Below, one piece after another: positions 1 through 7,258 of a DNA stretch of 11,466 bases. The stretch covers positions 1 to 11,466 of the forward strand of contig JAGVJW010000008.1 in NCBI GenBank assembly GCA_020050895.1. Direction: 5' to 3'. Position 1 is the first letter of the stretch; every line of letters begins with the position of its first letter. The DNA comes from a bacterium. Its GTDB lineage: Bacteria; Bacteroidota; Ignavibacteria; Kapaibacteriales; Kapaibacteriaceae. The translations under genes were made by a program, and so were the position numbers. The notes below the pieces were generated by a model. That model did no database searches and was not told where the DNA came from. It was given only the letters and a program-made list of their open reading frames with translations.

Positions 1-98
1 AATTCCTGCAAACGCGGAACGACCTTGTCCGTCTTCACGTCTTCCAGACGCGGACCTTCCGGTTTGAAATCGATCTTTTTTTGTACAACCTTCGCCAT
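1..98 (-). CDS. rplE: Ribosomal protein uL5, N-terminal fragment (cut by window edge)
   Basis: Only the first 32 codons plus two bases are present. The reading starts at ATG (96-98) with MAKVVQKKIDF and reaches VVPRLQE at the edge. The position right after rplX is where rplE sits in spc operons. L5 binds 5S rRNA and forms the central protuberance bridge of the 50S subunit. In most L5 proteins the stretch resembling RL-x-E-x-Y is within the first ten or so residues, so the roughly 25 residues before it here would be an N-terminal extension rich in Lys and charged residues. The gap to the rplX stop is 25 nt and contains AAGGATC as a weak ribosome binding site. The identity rests mainly on gene order plus the short PRLQE match. 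Confidence 0.75.
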   Translation of the reverse strand, partial: MAKVVQKKIDFKPEGPRLEDVKTDKVVPRLQE

Positions 99-123
99 GA
101 TTCAATGATCCTTCGGATCCTCG

Positions 124-444
124 TTAAATTTCTTCGTCTGTTGTTCGAGCAATACGCTTGATGACTACCCTTGCTCCGGTAGTCTCACGCACTCTGCGCA
201 CTCTAGTTGGATTTCCGTTTTTATCCACAAGCATCACGTTGGAGTAGTGGACTGGAGCTTCCTTCTTGATAATGCCGCCGTTTGGATGTTTTTGCGAAGG
301 GCGAACTGCCTTTGAACGCAGGTTCACACCTTCGACAAGAATCTTCATAGTTGATGGGATTACCTGCAACACACGGCCAACCTCGCCCTTGCTGTTTCCA
401 GCAATCACCTTTACCGTGTCGCCTTTTTTGATGTTAAACTTCAT
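124..444 (-). CDS. rplX: Ribosomal protein uL24
   Basis: A 106-residue protein of normal length for L24, an early 50S assembly initiator that binds the 5' end of 23S rRNA near the exit tunnel. The N-terminal KOW motif is clear: KKGDTVKVIAGNSKGEVGRV at about residues 6-25, followed by the family's VEGVNLRSKAVRPSQ stretch near 38-52 and a basic C-terminal half with GARVVIKR. The ATG at 442-444 is preceded by GAGG eight nt upstream. It starts 10 nt after the rplN stop. Nothing is unusual in it. Confidence 0.97.
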   Translation of the reverse strand: MKFNIKKGDTVKVIAGNSKGEVGRVLQVIPSTMKILVEGVNLRSKAVRPSQKHPNGGIIKKEAPVHYSNVMLVDKNGNPTRVRRVRETTGARVVIKRIARTTDEEI

Positions 445-454
445 TATAAAATCC

Positions 455-823
455 TCAAAGCACCTCGGGAGCGAGCGAAACGATTTTCATGAAATTCTTT
501 TCGCGTAATTCACGAGCAACCGGGCCAAAAATTCGGGTTCCGCGTGGGTCGTTGTTGTTGTTGATTACAACGGCTGCGTTTTCGTCGAACCGAATGAATG
601 AACCGTCTCTTCGGCGGACTTCCTTCTTTGTGCGTACGATTACAGCCTTCACAACTTCACCTTTCTTAACGGCGCCTTGCGGCAGTGCAGCCTTGACTGA
701 ACACACCACAATGTCGCCAACTGATGCATAGCGCTTGCCGTGTCCGCCGAGAACACGGATACAGCGCAGACGGCGAGCGCCGCTGTTATCTGCGACAACC
801 AGATTCGATTCTTCCTGGATCAT
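455..823 (-). CDS. rplN: Ribosomal protein uL14
   Basis: A 122-residue protein, the standard length for L14, which sits at the subunit interface of the 50S, contacts 16S rRNA helix 14 and is also the docking point for the RsfS silencing factor. It starts MIQEESNLVVADNSGARRL, the signature start of the family, followed by the VLGG-x-GKRYASVGD segment and the C-terminal RGTRIFGPVARELRE and SLAPEVL motifs. GGAG lies eight nt before the ATG. It follows rpsQ by 12 nt and is the first gene of the classical spc operon, but no promoter-sized gap separates it from the S10 genes, so it is probably co-transcribed with them. Confidence 0.98.
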   Translation of the reverse strand: MIQEESNLVVADNSGARRLRCIRVLGGHGKRYASVGDIVVCSVKAALPQGAVKKGEVVKAVIVRTKKEVRRRDGSFIRFDENAAVVINNNNDPRGTRIFGPVARELREKNFMKIVSLAPEVL

Positions 824-835
824 GATTCTTCTCCG

Positions 836-1117
836 TTACTGCGCTCGCTGAATGATTTCAACCAGACGCCAGCGTTTCCGAGCACTCAATGGTCTGCTTT
901 CTACAACTCGCACTGTGTCGCCGATGTTGCACTCGTTCTTCTCATCGTGCGCCATGATCTTTTTCGTCTGTTTGAAATACCGTTTGTAAATGGGGTGTGC
1001 AACCTGACGTTCAATGGAGACCACGATGGTTTTATCAGCTTTGTTGCTGATAACCTTGCCGGTGCGCACCTTCTTTCGGCTTTTTAGTTCGTTAATATTT
1101 TCTTCCATGGTTTCCAT
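836..1117 (-). CDS. rpsQ: Ribosomal protein uS17
   Basis: A 93-residue S17, a primary 16S rRNA binding protein of the 30S body with an OB fold. The core is easily seen: KVRTGKVISNKADKTIVV at about 16-33, HPIYKRYFKQTKKIMAHDE at about 41-59, and IGDTVRVVESRPLSARKRW near 65-83. The first 13 or so residues (METMEENINEL) are a short acidic N-terminal extension. Two in-frame ATGs are possible, at 1115-1117 and 1106-1108. The second has a GGATGG purine stretch at a better distance (about five nt), so a 90-residue product is also credible. It begins 5 nt after the rpmC stop. Confidence 0.96.
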   Translation of the reverse strand: METMEENINELKSRKKVRTGKVISNKADKTIVVSIERQVAHPIYKRYFKQTKKIMAHDEKNECNIGDTVRVVESRPLSARKRWRLVEIIQRAQ

Positions 1118-1122
1118 CCGTA

Positions 1123-1335
1123 TCAGTTATTCTTTGCCTGCTTGTTCCGTTCGGCAAGAAGTGTCTTCATTCTCGCAATGTCTTTTCGAAGCGTACGGAT
1201 ACTCGAAGTATCGTGCAGTTGTCCGAGCGTCAACTGGAAGCGCAGTTTCGTCACGTTTTCCTCACTCTCACTAAGGAAACCTTCAATCTCCTGCGTCGTC
1301 AGGCTTCGCAAATCTTTTGCCTTTCTTGCCTTCAT
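1123..1335 (-). CDS. rpmC: Ribosomal protein uL29
   Basis: A 70-residue, all-helical protein of the right size for L29, which sits beside L23 at the polypeptide exit tunnel and contributes to the docking site for nascent-chain factors. Visible family features are the N-terminal MKARKAKDLRSLTTQEIEGF segment, a central FQLTLGQLHDTSSIR stretch corresponding to the usual FNLRFQ-x-A-x-GQL, and the I-x-R-x-K-T-L-L-x-E-R C-terminal helix. ATG at 1333-1335 lies 3 nt after the rplP stop codon, so translation is probably coupled to rplP. The tail KQAKNN is slightly longer than the common 65-residue form. Confidence 0.95.
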   Translation of the reverse strand: MKARKAKDLRSLTTQEIEGFLSESEENVTKLRFQLTLGQLHDTSSIRTLRKDIARMKTLLAERNKQAKNN

Positions 1336-1338
1336 CGT

Positions 1339-1758
1339 TTACCCTTCCAGATCCATACGTTGAACGAACTTGCACTTAACAGGAAGTTTATGCGATGCTA
1401 ACCGTACGGCTTCCTGCGCACGTTCCCTTGTTACTCCGTCGATTTCAAACAACACTCTTCCGGCTTTCACAACAGCGACCCAGATTTCGGGATTACCTTT
1501 TCCAGAACCCATTCTCGTTTCAGCAGGTTTCTTTGTAACCGGCTTGTCTGGGAAGATGCGTATCCACACCTTACCATCGCGTTTCAAATAACGGTTGATG
1601 GCAATACGGGCAGATTCGATTTGACGATTCGTAATCCAAGCCCCTTCCAATGACTTGAGTCCGAAGGAACCAAATGCAACCTGGGAGCCGCGATATGCCT
1701 TACCTCGACGTCTGCCGCGCTGTGTCTTACGATGTTTGACTCTTTTGGGGATGAGCAT
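1339..1758 (-). CDS. rplP: Ribosomal protein uL16
   Basis: A 139-residue protein of typical L16 length. L16 binds helices 38 and 42 of 23S rRNA, near the A-site tRNA elbow. It starts MLIPKRVKHRKTQRGR, the hallmark of bacterial L16, and continues with the FG-x-x-x-L-x-S-L-E-x-x-W-I-T-N-RQIE-x-AR segment at about 30-51. The loop around MGSGKGNPEIWVAVVKAGR at about 83-101 includes the arginine region that is hydroxylated in some bacteria. The ATG is at 1756-1758, 23 nt after rpsC, with only a weak AGGG purine stretch upstream. Confidence 0.98.
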   Translation of the reverse strand: MLIPKRVKHRKTQRGRRRGKAYRGSQVAFGSFGLKSLEGAWITNRQIESARIAINRYLKRDGKVWIRIFPDKPVTKKPAETRMGSGKGNPEIWVAVVKAGRVLFEIDGVTRERAQEAVRLASHKLPVKCKFVQRMDLEG

Positions 1759-1781
1759 TATTGTGCCCTACTCTGTCTCTT

Positions 1782-2429
1782 TTATTGTTCTTTGGACTGT
1801 TGCTTGCCAATTACGTCGCCACGGCAAATCCACACCTTTACGCCGATCGACCCATAAACTGTTTCTGCCCGACCATTTGCAAAGTCAATGTCGGCACGCA
1901 ATGTGTGCAATGGCACACGGCCTTCTTTGTACTGTTCGGTTCTCGACATATCTGCGCCGCCCAGACGTCCCGAACACATTACTCGCACTCCTTCGGCGCC
2001 AACTCGCATGGTGCTGCTGACTGCGTTCTTCATGGCACGACGAAACGAGATGCGGCCTTCGAGCTGCGAGGCAATGTTGTCGGCTACAAGTTGGGCATCG
2101 AGTTCAGGACGCTTGATTTCACTAATGAGAATTTTAACATCCTTCTTGGTGATCTTGCGCAATTCCTCTTCCAATTGTGCGATATCCTTGCCAGAGCGCC
2201 CAATGATTACTCCAGGACGCGAAGTGTTAATAGTGATGCGCAACTGTTTTGCAGTTCGCTCCACTACTACGCGAGCAACACCAGCCTTTTTTAAACGGCT
2301 TTTGATGTAGCTGCGAACCATCAGGTCTTCCTGAAGCTTCTCAGCGACATTCTTTTCGTCGAACCAATTTGCGTCCCACTGGCGAATGATGCCGAGACGT
2401 AAACCTATCGGATTGGCCTTCTGACCCAC
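1782..2429 (-). CDS. rpsC: Ribosomal protein uS3
   Basis: A 215-residue S3, part of the 30S head at the mRNA entry channel, where S3, S4 and S5 form the mRNA helicase site. It begins GQKANPIGLRLG, followed by the KH type 2 domain with the GXXG-like GRSGKDIAQLEEEL at about 78-91, and the C-terminal domain with the GRLGGADMSRTE and GSIGVKVWI motifs. The start is GTG (2427-2429), placed 2 nt after the rplV stop, so translation is likely coupled. The C-terminal tail after VWICRGDVIG is short, which makes it somewhat shorter than the 230-plus-residue forms common elsewhere. Confidence 0.98.
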   Translation of the reverse strand: MGQKANPIGLRLGIIRQWDANWFDEKNVAEKLQEDLMVRSYIKSRLKKAGVARVVVERTAKQLRITINTSRPGVIIGRSGKDIAQLEEELRKITKKDVKILISEIKRPELDAQLVADNIASQLEGRISFRRAMKNAVSSTMRVGAEGVRVMCSGRLGGADMSRTEQYKEGRVPLHTLRADIDFANGRAETVYGSIGVKVWICRGDVIGKQQSKEQ

Positions 2430-2431
2430 TA

Positions 2432-2782
2432 TCAGTTCTCCGCTTGCTGGTTAGTTGAAACAACAATTGTCAAATGATGCATACGCTTTCGAATTCTAAA
2501 TGCCCTGCCTTGTGGCGCTGGAGAAATTCTCTTGACGGTTGGCCCGGGATCGACGAAGCACTCTTTAACCATGATGGATTCCGGATCGATGCCGGCATCC
2601 TTCGACGTCAGGTTGCTGATAGCCGACTTGAGCGTTAACTCCGCAGCCTTTGCCGCCATCTTATCAGAAAACTTGAGTAGGCTCAATGCTTCCTGTGCAG
2701 ACTTTCCGCGGATCAGGTCAATCACCAGCCTCATCTTGCGCGGAGATGACCGATTATATCTTTTTATAGCACGCGCTTCCAT
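2432..2782 (-). CDS. rplV: Ribosomal protein uL22
   Basis: A 116-residue L22, which binds 23S rRNA and sends a beta-hairpin into the wall of the exit tunnel, where macrolides and stalling peptides act. Family features are the RSSPRKMRLVIDLIRGKSAQ segment at about 11-30, AAKAAELTLKSAISNLTSK in the middle, and the hairpin region with GPTVKRISPAPQGRAFRIRK near 80-99. The final HLTIVVS strand is also typical. The start ATG (2780-2782) shares one base with the rpsS stop in a TAATG arrangement, which suggests translational coupling. No alteration of the hairpin is obvious. Confidence 0.98.
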   Translation of the reverse strand: MEARAIKRYNRSSPRKMRLVIDLIRGKSAQEALSLLKFSDKMAAKAAELTLKSAISNLTSKDAGIDPESIMVKECFVDPGPTVKRISPAPQGRAFRIRKRMHHLTIVVSTNQQAEN

Positions 2783-3069
2783 TATTTCTTCCCTGTCTTC
2801 AGGTCTTTCCTATTCCCGGAATGTCCGCGGTACATCCGCGTAGGAGCAAATTCCCCGAGCTTGTGTCCAACCATGTTTTCGCTCACATAAACCGGAATGA
2901 ATTTATTCCCGTTGTGAACTGCAAAGGTGTGGCCAACAAAATCGGGACTGATGGTTGACGACCGAGACCACGTCTTCACCACAGATTTTTTTCCCGACTC
3001 ATTCATCACGGCAACCTTCTTCAGCAGTTTGTAGCTGATGAACGGTTCCTTCTTTAATGAACGTGGCAT
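2782..3069 (-). CDS. rpsS: Ribosomal protein uS19
   Basis: A 95-residue S19, a 30S head protein that forms a complex with S13 and bridges to the 50S. Visible landmarks are the N-terminal MPRSLKKEPFISYKLLKKV, the TWSRSSTISPDFVGHTFAVH segment at about 33-52, and the highly conserved VSENMVGHKLGEFAPTR at about 62-78 followed by RGHSG. AAAGGAG lies about nine nt before the ATG, one of the stronger ribosome binding sites here. It follows rplB by 15 nt and overlaps rplV by one base. Confidence 0.98.
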   Translation of the reverse strand: MPRSLKKEPFISYKLLKKVAVMNESGKKSVVKTWSRSSTISPDFVGHTFAVHNGNKFIPVYVSENMVGHKLGEFAPTRMYRGHSGNRKDLKTGKK

Positions 3070-3084
3070 TCGATAATTCTCCTT

Positions 3085-3921
3085 TTACCCATTCTTTCTG
3101 CGGATGATCATGTCGTTTGAAAGCTTCTTCTTCCTTCTGGTCTTGTAGCCTTTGGCGAGCTGGCCCCATGGTGAGCGCATGTGCTTGCGTCCACCCCCTG
3201 ATTTTGACCGGCCTTCTCCTCCGCCGTTGGGGTGGTCGATTGGGTTCATTGCCATACCGCGTGTTTGCGGACGAACGCCAAACCAACGGATTCGTCCTGC
3301 CTTGCCGTAGTCGATATTTTCATGCATTCCGTTGCTCACAACTCCAAGAGTTGCCAGGCAATCGGCAGGCACCATGCGGATTTCACCCGAAGGGAGCTTT
3401 AGTTGTGCCCTCTTTCCGTCCAAACCAACGAACTGCGCCGAAACACCGGCAGAGCGTGCCATTTGTCCGCCCTTACCCGGCTTCATTTCAATGTTATGAA
3501 CTACGAGTCCGACGGGGATATTGCGAAGGGGCAGGCAATTACCATCACGGATTTCAGATCCTTCTCCGCTCATCAGCACGTCGCCAACCTTTACCTTATC
3601 AGGAGCAAGAATGTATCTCTTCTCTCCATCGGCATACTCCAATAGTGCAATTCTGCACGTTCTGTTGGGATCATACTCGATGGTGCGCACCGTTGCTTTA
3701 ACACCAGGTTTGTTGCGTTTGAAATCGATGATGCGGTACATGCGCTTGTGTCCGCCGCCGCGGTGGCGCGACGTCACGCGTCCTGTATTGTTCCGCCCGC
3801 CGCTTTTCTTCAGCGGCTCAATCAATGATTTCTCCGGTTTCGAAGCCGTGATTTCATCGAACGTGCTCACGCTGTAAAAGCGCGTGCCAGGTGTTATTGG
3901 TTTTAAACTTCGGATACTCAT
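3085..3921 (-). CDS. rplB: Ribosomal protein uL2
   Basis: A 278-residue L2, a primary 23S rRNA binder required for subunit association and peptidyl-transferase activity. The start is set at ATG 3919-3921 (MSIRSLKPITPGTRFYSVS), which has GAAGGT seven nt upstream. A TTG further up (3961-3963) would add 14 residues unlike the family and overlap rplW. Landmarks are SGGRNNTGRVTSRHRGGGHK, YILAPDKVKVGD, RNIPVG-x-x-VHNIEMKPGKGGQ, and the catalytic-region loop AMNPIDHPNGGGEGRS. The functionally important His of the D-H-P triplet is present. The second position, His in E. coli (DHPH), is Asn here. The basic C-terminus KTRRKKK is normal. Confidence 0.98.
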   Translation of the reverse strand: MSIRSLKPITPGTRFYSVSTFDEITASKPEKSLIEPLKKSGGRNNTGRVTSRHRGGGHKRMYRIIDFKRNKPGVKATVRTIEYDPNRTCRIALLEYADGEKRYILAPDKVKVGDVLMSGEGSEIRDGNCLPLRNIPVGLVVHNIEMKPGKGGQMARSAGVSAQFVGLDGKRAQLKLPSGEIRMVPADCLATLGVVSNGMHENIDYGKAGRIRWFGVRPQTRGMAMNPIDHPNGGGEGRSKSGGGRKHMRSPWGQLAKGYKTRRKKKLSNDMIIRRKNG

Positions 3922-3928
3922 AATATTT

Positions 3929-3934
3929 ACCTTC
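3929..3934 (-). promoter_or_regulatory. Ribosome binding site that decides the rplB start
   Basis: On the minus strand this reads GAAGGT and lies seven nt before the ATG at 3919-3921. It falls within the intergenic gap after rplW, partly over the rplW stop region. It favours the short 278-residue L2 over a longer TTG-initiated form. Confidence 0.7.
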
Positions 3935-3937
3935 AGC

Positions 3938-4240
3938 CTACTCCTCAGCTCCTTCGCCGGCAACGATGTCGATCGATTGTCCTTCTTTCAACGTGATGTA
4001 AGCCTTCTTCTTCAAATTGGTTTTACCAATCTGTACTCCTCTTCGTGTTGCACGTTTCTTTACCTTTCCTTTTACACGAACGGTACGAATGCTCACTGGA
4101 TCTACGTCGAACATCTTCCTTATCGCATCACGAATCATGTACTTGTTGGCATTTGGAGCAACTTCGAAAACATATTGCCGGTTTGCGGCAAGCTTCGTTG
4201 CTTTTTCGGTGATAACCGGTTTTTTAAGAATAGTTATCAC
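3938..4240 (-). CDS. rplW: Ribosomal protein uL23
   Basis: A 100-residue L23, located at the exit tunnel rim and the attachment point for trigger factor and the signal recognition particle. It begins ITILKKPVITEKATKLA, the standard family start, and contains YVFEVAPNANKYMIRDAIRK at about 23-42 and the VRTVRVKGKVKKRATRRG basic loop, followed by KKAYITLKEGQSIDI. The start is GTG (4238-4240) in a GTGA overlap with the rplD stop, so it is almost certainly translated by coupling with rplD. The acidic end AGEGAEE is an ordinary variable tail. Confidence 0.97.
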   Translation of the reverse strand: MITILKKPVITEKATKLAANRQYVFEVAPNANKYMIRDAIRKMFDVDPVSIRTVRVKGKVKKRATRRGVQIGKTNLKKKAYITLKEGQSIDIVAGEGAEE

Positions 4241-4884
4241 TGTTCGACTCCCGTTGCTTCTTCTCCAAAAGATTTTTCAAGCGTGCTCAGTGCACTCTTG
4301 AAGATTACCAGCGTGCCGTGGTTCAGAACATCGTATGCAGAGATCTTGTCTGCAGGGAATGTTGTAAGCCCCTCGATATTTCTTGCCGACAACACTAGAC
4401 TCGTATCTGCCTGCGGCAGCAGCATTAGAACTTTACGGCCACCAACATTAAGAGCCGACAGTACTGAAGCAACATCCTTGGTGCGAGGTTTGTCAAGCGT
4501 GAAATCTTCCACGACAACTACGCTGTTCTCGCGAGCACGAAGGGAAAGTGCTGACTTGCGTGCCAAGCGCTTTACCTTGATCGGCAGATCTGCATGATAG
4601 GGGTGTGGCTGCGGTCCAAAAATGATTCCACCGCCAGGCATGAGTGGCGATCGGCTCGAGCCGCGGCGCGCTCCGCCTGTTCCCTTCTGCTTGAACGGCT
4701 TCTTACCACCGCCGCGCACTTCGGAACGGGTCTTGGTTTTATGTGTGCCCTGGCGCCTGTTAGTCAGATACGCTCTCACCGCCAAATACATGGCGTGCTC
4801 GTTAGGCTCGATACCGAAAACGGAACCAGGTAGCTCTACCGAGCCAACCTTTGATCCGTCCTTCGAATGAACATCCACAGTCAT
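4237..4884 (-). CDS. rplD: Ribosomal protein uL4
   Basis: A 215-residue L4, whose long internal loop reaches into the exit tunnel opposite L22. The loop is clearly seen as EVRGGGKKPFKQKGTGGARR at about residues 55-74, followed by GSSRSPLMPGGGIIFGP. The C-terminal half is the globular alpha/beta domain with VVVEDF, KVLMLLP and a final DVLNHGTLVIFKSAL. In E. coli L4 also represses its own operon. No leader able to support that is visible directly before rpsJ here. ATG at 4882-4884 starts 13 nt after rplC with no strong Shine-Dalgarno sequence. Confidence 0.97.
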   Translation of the reverse strand: MTVDVHSKDGSKVGSVELPGSVFGIEPNEHAMYLAVRAYLTNRRQGTHKTKTRSEVRGGGKKPFKQKGTGGARRGSSRSPLMPGGGIIFGPQPHPYHADLPIKVKRLARKSALSLRARENSVVVVEDFTLDKPRTKDVASVLSALNVGGRKVLMLLPQADTSLVLSARNIEGLTTFPADKISAYDVLNHGTLVIFKSALSTLEKSFGEEATGVEQ

Positions 4885-4897
4885 GGCGTTTTTCTCA

Positions 4898-5518
4898 TTA
4901 CATCTTCACAATTTCAACAACAGCATTGTGCGCACCTGGCACACTGCCCTTTACGATTATCAGGTTTTCGTCCGGGACAATCATCATCACCGTCAGGTTG
5001 CGAACAGTTGTCCTGGTTCCACCCATCCGTCCGGCCATCTTCATCCCCTTGAATACTCTCGATGGATACGAAGATGAACCGATAGATCCGGGAGCCCGAG
5101 GACGATCGCTCTGTCCGTGTGTAGCCATACCAACGCCACCAAAGTGGTGTCGTCTGACTACTCCCTGAAAACCTTTTCCCTTGCTGCTGGCAGACACCTT
5201 GATTTTGTCTCCTACCTGGAAGGCTTCAACGGTAAGGATATCTCCGTTTGAAACCTGATCGACAAGTTGGCGGAATTCCTTGAGGTGCCGTACAGGCGCT
5301 ACGGAATTCTTTGCAAAATGCCCAGACAGCGGACGATTCACCTTACGCTCTTCGATAGGCGAGAAACCAATCTGGACAGCGGCATATCCATCATTCTCTT
5401 TTGTTTTTACCTGCACGACCGGACAAGGACCAGCTTCTATCACGGTACAGGGCACGAACTGTCCGTCTTCCGTGTAGATGCTCGTCATTCCGAGCTTGCG
5501 TCCAAGAATTGCACTCAT
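4898..5518 (-). CDS. rplC: Ribosomal protein uL3
   Basis: A 206-residue L3, an early assembly protein whose central extension nears the peptidyl-transferase centre. The start is set at ATG 5516-5518 (MSAILGRKLGMTSIYTEDGQ), matching the usual M-x-x-ILG-x-K-x-GMT opening. A GTG four codons upstream would sit on top of the AGGAG element, so it is unlikely. The family core is clear: VSASSKGKGFQGVVRRHHFG, ATHGQSDRPRAPGSIGSSS and YPSRVFKGMKMAGRMGG, then the beta-barrel end with NLIIVKGSVPG. The wording of the core loop resembles Bacteroidota/Chlorobiota L3 proteins. It follows rpsJ by 14 nt. Confidence 0.97.
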   Translation of the reverse strand: MSAILGRKLGMTSIYTEDGQFVPCTVIEAGPCPVVQVKTKENDGYAAVQIGFSPIEERKVNRPLSGHFAKNSVAPVRHLKEFRQLVDQVSNGDILTVEAFQVGDKIKVSASSKGKGFQGVVRRHHFGGVGMATHGQSDRPRAPGSIGSSSYPSRVFKGMKMAGRMGGTRTTVRNLTVMMIVPDENLIIVKGSVPGAHNAVVEIVKM

Positions 5519-5529
5519 TGATTCCGACA

Positions 5530-5534
5530 CTCCT
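5530..5534 (-). promoter_or_regulatory. Ribosome binding site that decides the rplC start
   Basis: AGGAG on the minus strand, 11 nt before the ATG at 5516-5518 and overlapping the rpsJ stop codon (5533-5535). Its last base is the first base of the alternative GTG, so that upstream start has no room for ribosome binding. Confidence 0.6.
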
Positions 5535-5841
5535 AGACTTTCACTTCCACATCAACACCAGCTGGCAGCTCGAGGCGCATCAGGGCGTCGATGGTTTTTT
5601 GAGTTGAACTGAAGATGTCAATCAAGCGCTTGTGCACTCGTGCTTCGAATTGTTCGCGTGATTTTTTATCGACGTGCGGCGAGCGCAGTACGGTATATAC
5701 CGACCTCTCAGTAGGCAGTGGAATTGGTCCCGAAATCACGGCACCAGTTTGCTTAACCGTTCTTACAATCCGTTCCGCAGACCGATCGATCAGATTATGA
5801 TCGTACGAGCGAAGTTTTATCCGAATACGTTGTGTTGCCAC
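5533..5841 (-). CDS. rpsJ: Ribosomal protein uS10
   Basis: A 102-residue S10, a 30S head protein that also serves as NusE in transcription antitermination complexes. Family landmarks are the opening QRIRIKLRSYDHNLIDRSAE, then TGAVISGPIPLPTERSVYTV at about 32-51 and LRSPHVDKKSREQFEARVHK near 52-71, ending in LPAGVDVEVKV. The start is GTG (5839-5841), preceded by GGGAG at about nine nt. It begins 35 nt after tuf, with no obvious leader of the kind that carries L4 control in enterobacteria, so the str and S10 clusters appear joined in one transcription unit. Confidence 0.98.
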   Translation of the reverse strand: MATQRIRIKLRSYDHNLIDRSAERIVRTVKQTGAVISGPIPLPTERSVYTVLRSPHVDKKSREQFEARVHKRLIDIFSSTQKTIDALMRLELPAGVDVEVKV

Positions 5842-5876
5842 TCGAAAGATCTCCCTTTTGGAAGTACGTTATTTCC

Positions 5877-7082
5877 TTATTCTACAACTGCTGTTACGAC
5901 GCCTGCACCCACTGTTCTGCCCCCTTCACGAATAGCGAAACGGAGGCCATCTTCCATTGCTACCGGTGTGATGAGTTCAACTTCGAGATTGTCGACGTTA
6001 TCGCCGGGCATGATCATCTCTACACCTGATGGCAGGTTGAGAACGCCCGTAACATCGGTTGTGCGGAAGTAAAACTGCGGGCGGTAGCCGTTAAAGAATG
6101 GCGTGTGACGTCCGCCTTCATCTTTTGTGAGCACGTATGCCTGCGCCTTGAACTTGTGGTGTGGGGTAATGGAACCGGGTTTGGAAATAACCATACCACG
6201 TTCCAGTTCATCTTTGTCTACACCCCGAAGAAGCAATCCCACGTTGTCTCCTGCACGTCCTTCGTCCAGAAGCTTGCGGAACATTTCGATGCCCGTTACC
6301 GTGGACTTCTTTTGCAGACCGAAGCCAACAATTTCCACTTCTTCGTTAACCTTAACGATACCGCGTTCAATTCTTCCCGTACCTACGGTACCCCGACCGG
6401 TAATTGAGAACACATCTTCTACCGGCATAAGGAACGGTTTGTCTACGTCGCGAATCGGCGTTGGGATATAGCTATCAACGGCATCCATCAGTTCGTAAAT
6501 ACATTGAAGATCCGTATGATCTCCGCCAGCGCCTTCGGCAGCGGCATCGAGAGCCTTGAGTGCCGAACCCTTGATAATCGGGATTTCGTCTCCGGGGAAT
6601 TCATATTTGGTTAGCAGCTCGCGGATTTCGAGTTCAACGAGGTCAACCAGCTCCGGGTCTGCGATATCGATTTTGTTCATGAACACAACGATTCGCGGAA
6701 CGCCAACCTGTCGGGCAAGGAGGATATGCTCTCGCGTTTGCGGCATCGGTCCGTCCGTTGCAGCCACAACGAGTATGGCACCGTCCATCTGCGCAGCACC
6801 AGTGATCATGTTTTTCACATAATCGGCATGACCGGGGCAGTCAACGTGGGCATAGTGACGGTTTGCCGTCTCGTATTCCACGTGAGCCGTCGCAATCGTA
6901 ATACCGCGCGCCTTTTCTTCGGGAGCATTGTCGATTGAATCAAACGTGCGCTTTTCTGCGAGGCCCTTAGCCGCCAGCGACATGGTGATGGCAGCCGTGA
7001 GCGTGGTCTTGCCATGATCTACGTGACCGATTGTTCCCACGTTCACGTGCGGTTTATTGCGCTCAAATTTTTCTTTGGCCAT
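5877..7082 (-). CDS. tuf: Elongation factor Tu
   Basis: A 401-residue EF-Tu, the GTPase that delivers aminoacyl-tRNA to the ribosomal A site. Nucleotide-binding motifs are all intact: GHVDHGKT at 19-26, ARGITI switch I at 58-63, DCPGH at 81-85 with the catalytic His85, NKID at 136-139 and GSAL at 172-175. Domains 2 and 3 follow, with GRGTVGTGRIERG at the start of domain 2 and GGRHTPFF with the tRNA-binding region in domain 3. It is slightly longer than the 394-residue E. coli protein owing to an insertion near 180-190 (AAEGAGGDHTD). It lies 176 nt after fusA, the longest gap inside the operon. Confidence 0.99.
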   Translation of the reverse strand: MAKEKFERNKPHVNVGTIGHVDHGKTTLTAAITMSLAAKGLAEKRTFDSIDNAPEEKARGITIATAHVEYETANRHYAHVDCPGHADYVKNMITGAAQMDGAILVVAATDGPMPQTREHILLARQVGVPRIVVFMNKIDIADPELVDLVELEIRELLTKYEFPGDEIPIIKGSALKALDAAAEGAGGDHTDLQCIYELMDAVDSYIPTPIRDVDKPFLMPVEDVFSITGRGTVGTGRIERGIVKVNEEVEIVGFGLQKKSTVTGIEMFRKLLDEGRAGDNVGLLLRGVDKDELERGMVISKPGSITPHHKFKAQAYVLTKDEGGRHTPFFNGYRPQFYFRTTDVTGVLNLPSGVEMIMPGDNVDNLEVELITPVAMEDGLRFAIREGGRTVGAGVVTAVVE

Positions 7083-7258
7083 AATGCAAACTCCTCGTTG
7101 CTTTAGGGGTTTGAAGGTTGATTATTACAAAACAAACGTCGTTTTCGGGACAGAAAATAAAGTTACGGAAACTTTACGACATGTACACAAAAACACACCT
7201 CGCCGATGCCGTATCCAGTGTGGATTCAGCCGGAGCAGTATCAATCGTTGCTGTCCGC
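7083..7258 (-). other. fusA-tuf intergenic leader with small hairpins
   Basis: This is the one sizeable gap within the operon. On the minus strand it ends with GAGGAG (7091-7096), eight nt before the tuf ATG. It contains a perfect 7-bp inverted repeat with arms at 7158-7164 and 7170-7176 around a 5-nt loop, a run of five T (7189-7193), and a 7-bp inverted pair, CGCCGAT at 7201-7207 with its complement at 7261-7267 spanning the fusA stop codon. Together these could form a partial terminator followed by an internal tuf promoter, which would let EF-Tu be made in excess over its neighbours. No clear promoter boxes are seen, so this is inference. Confidence 0.35.

Noticed and set aside
3117..3701. 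Plus-strand open frame of 194 codons opposite rplB.
   Set aside because: It is the antisense of a conserved L2 gene, with no ribosome binding site and no recognisable domain.
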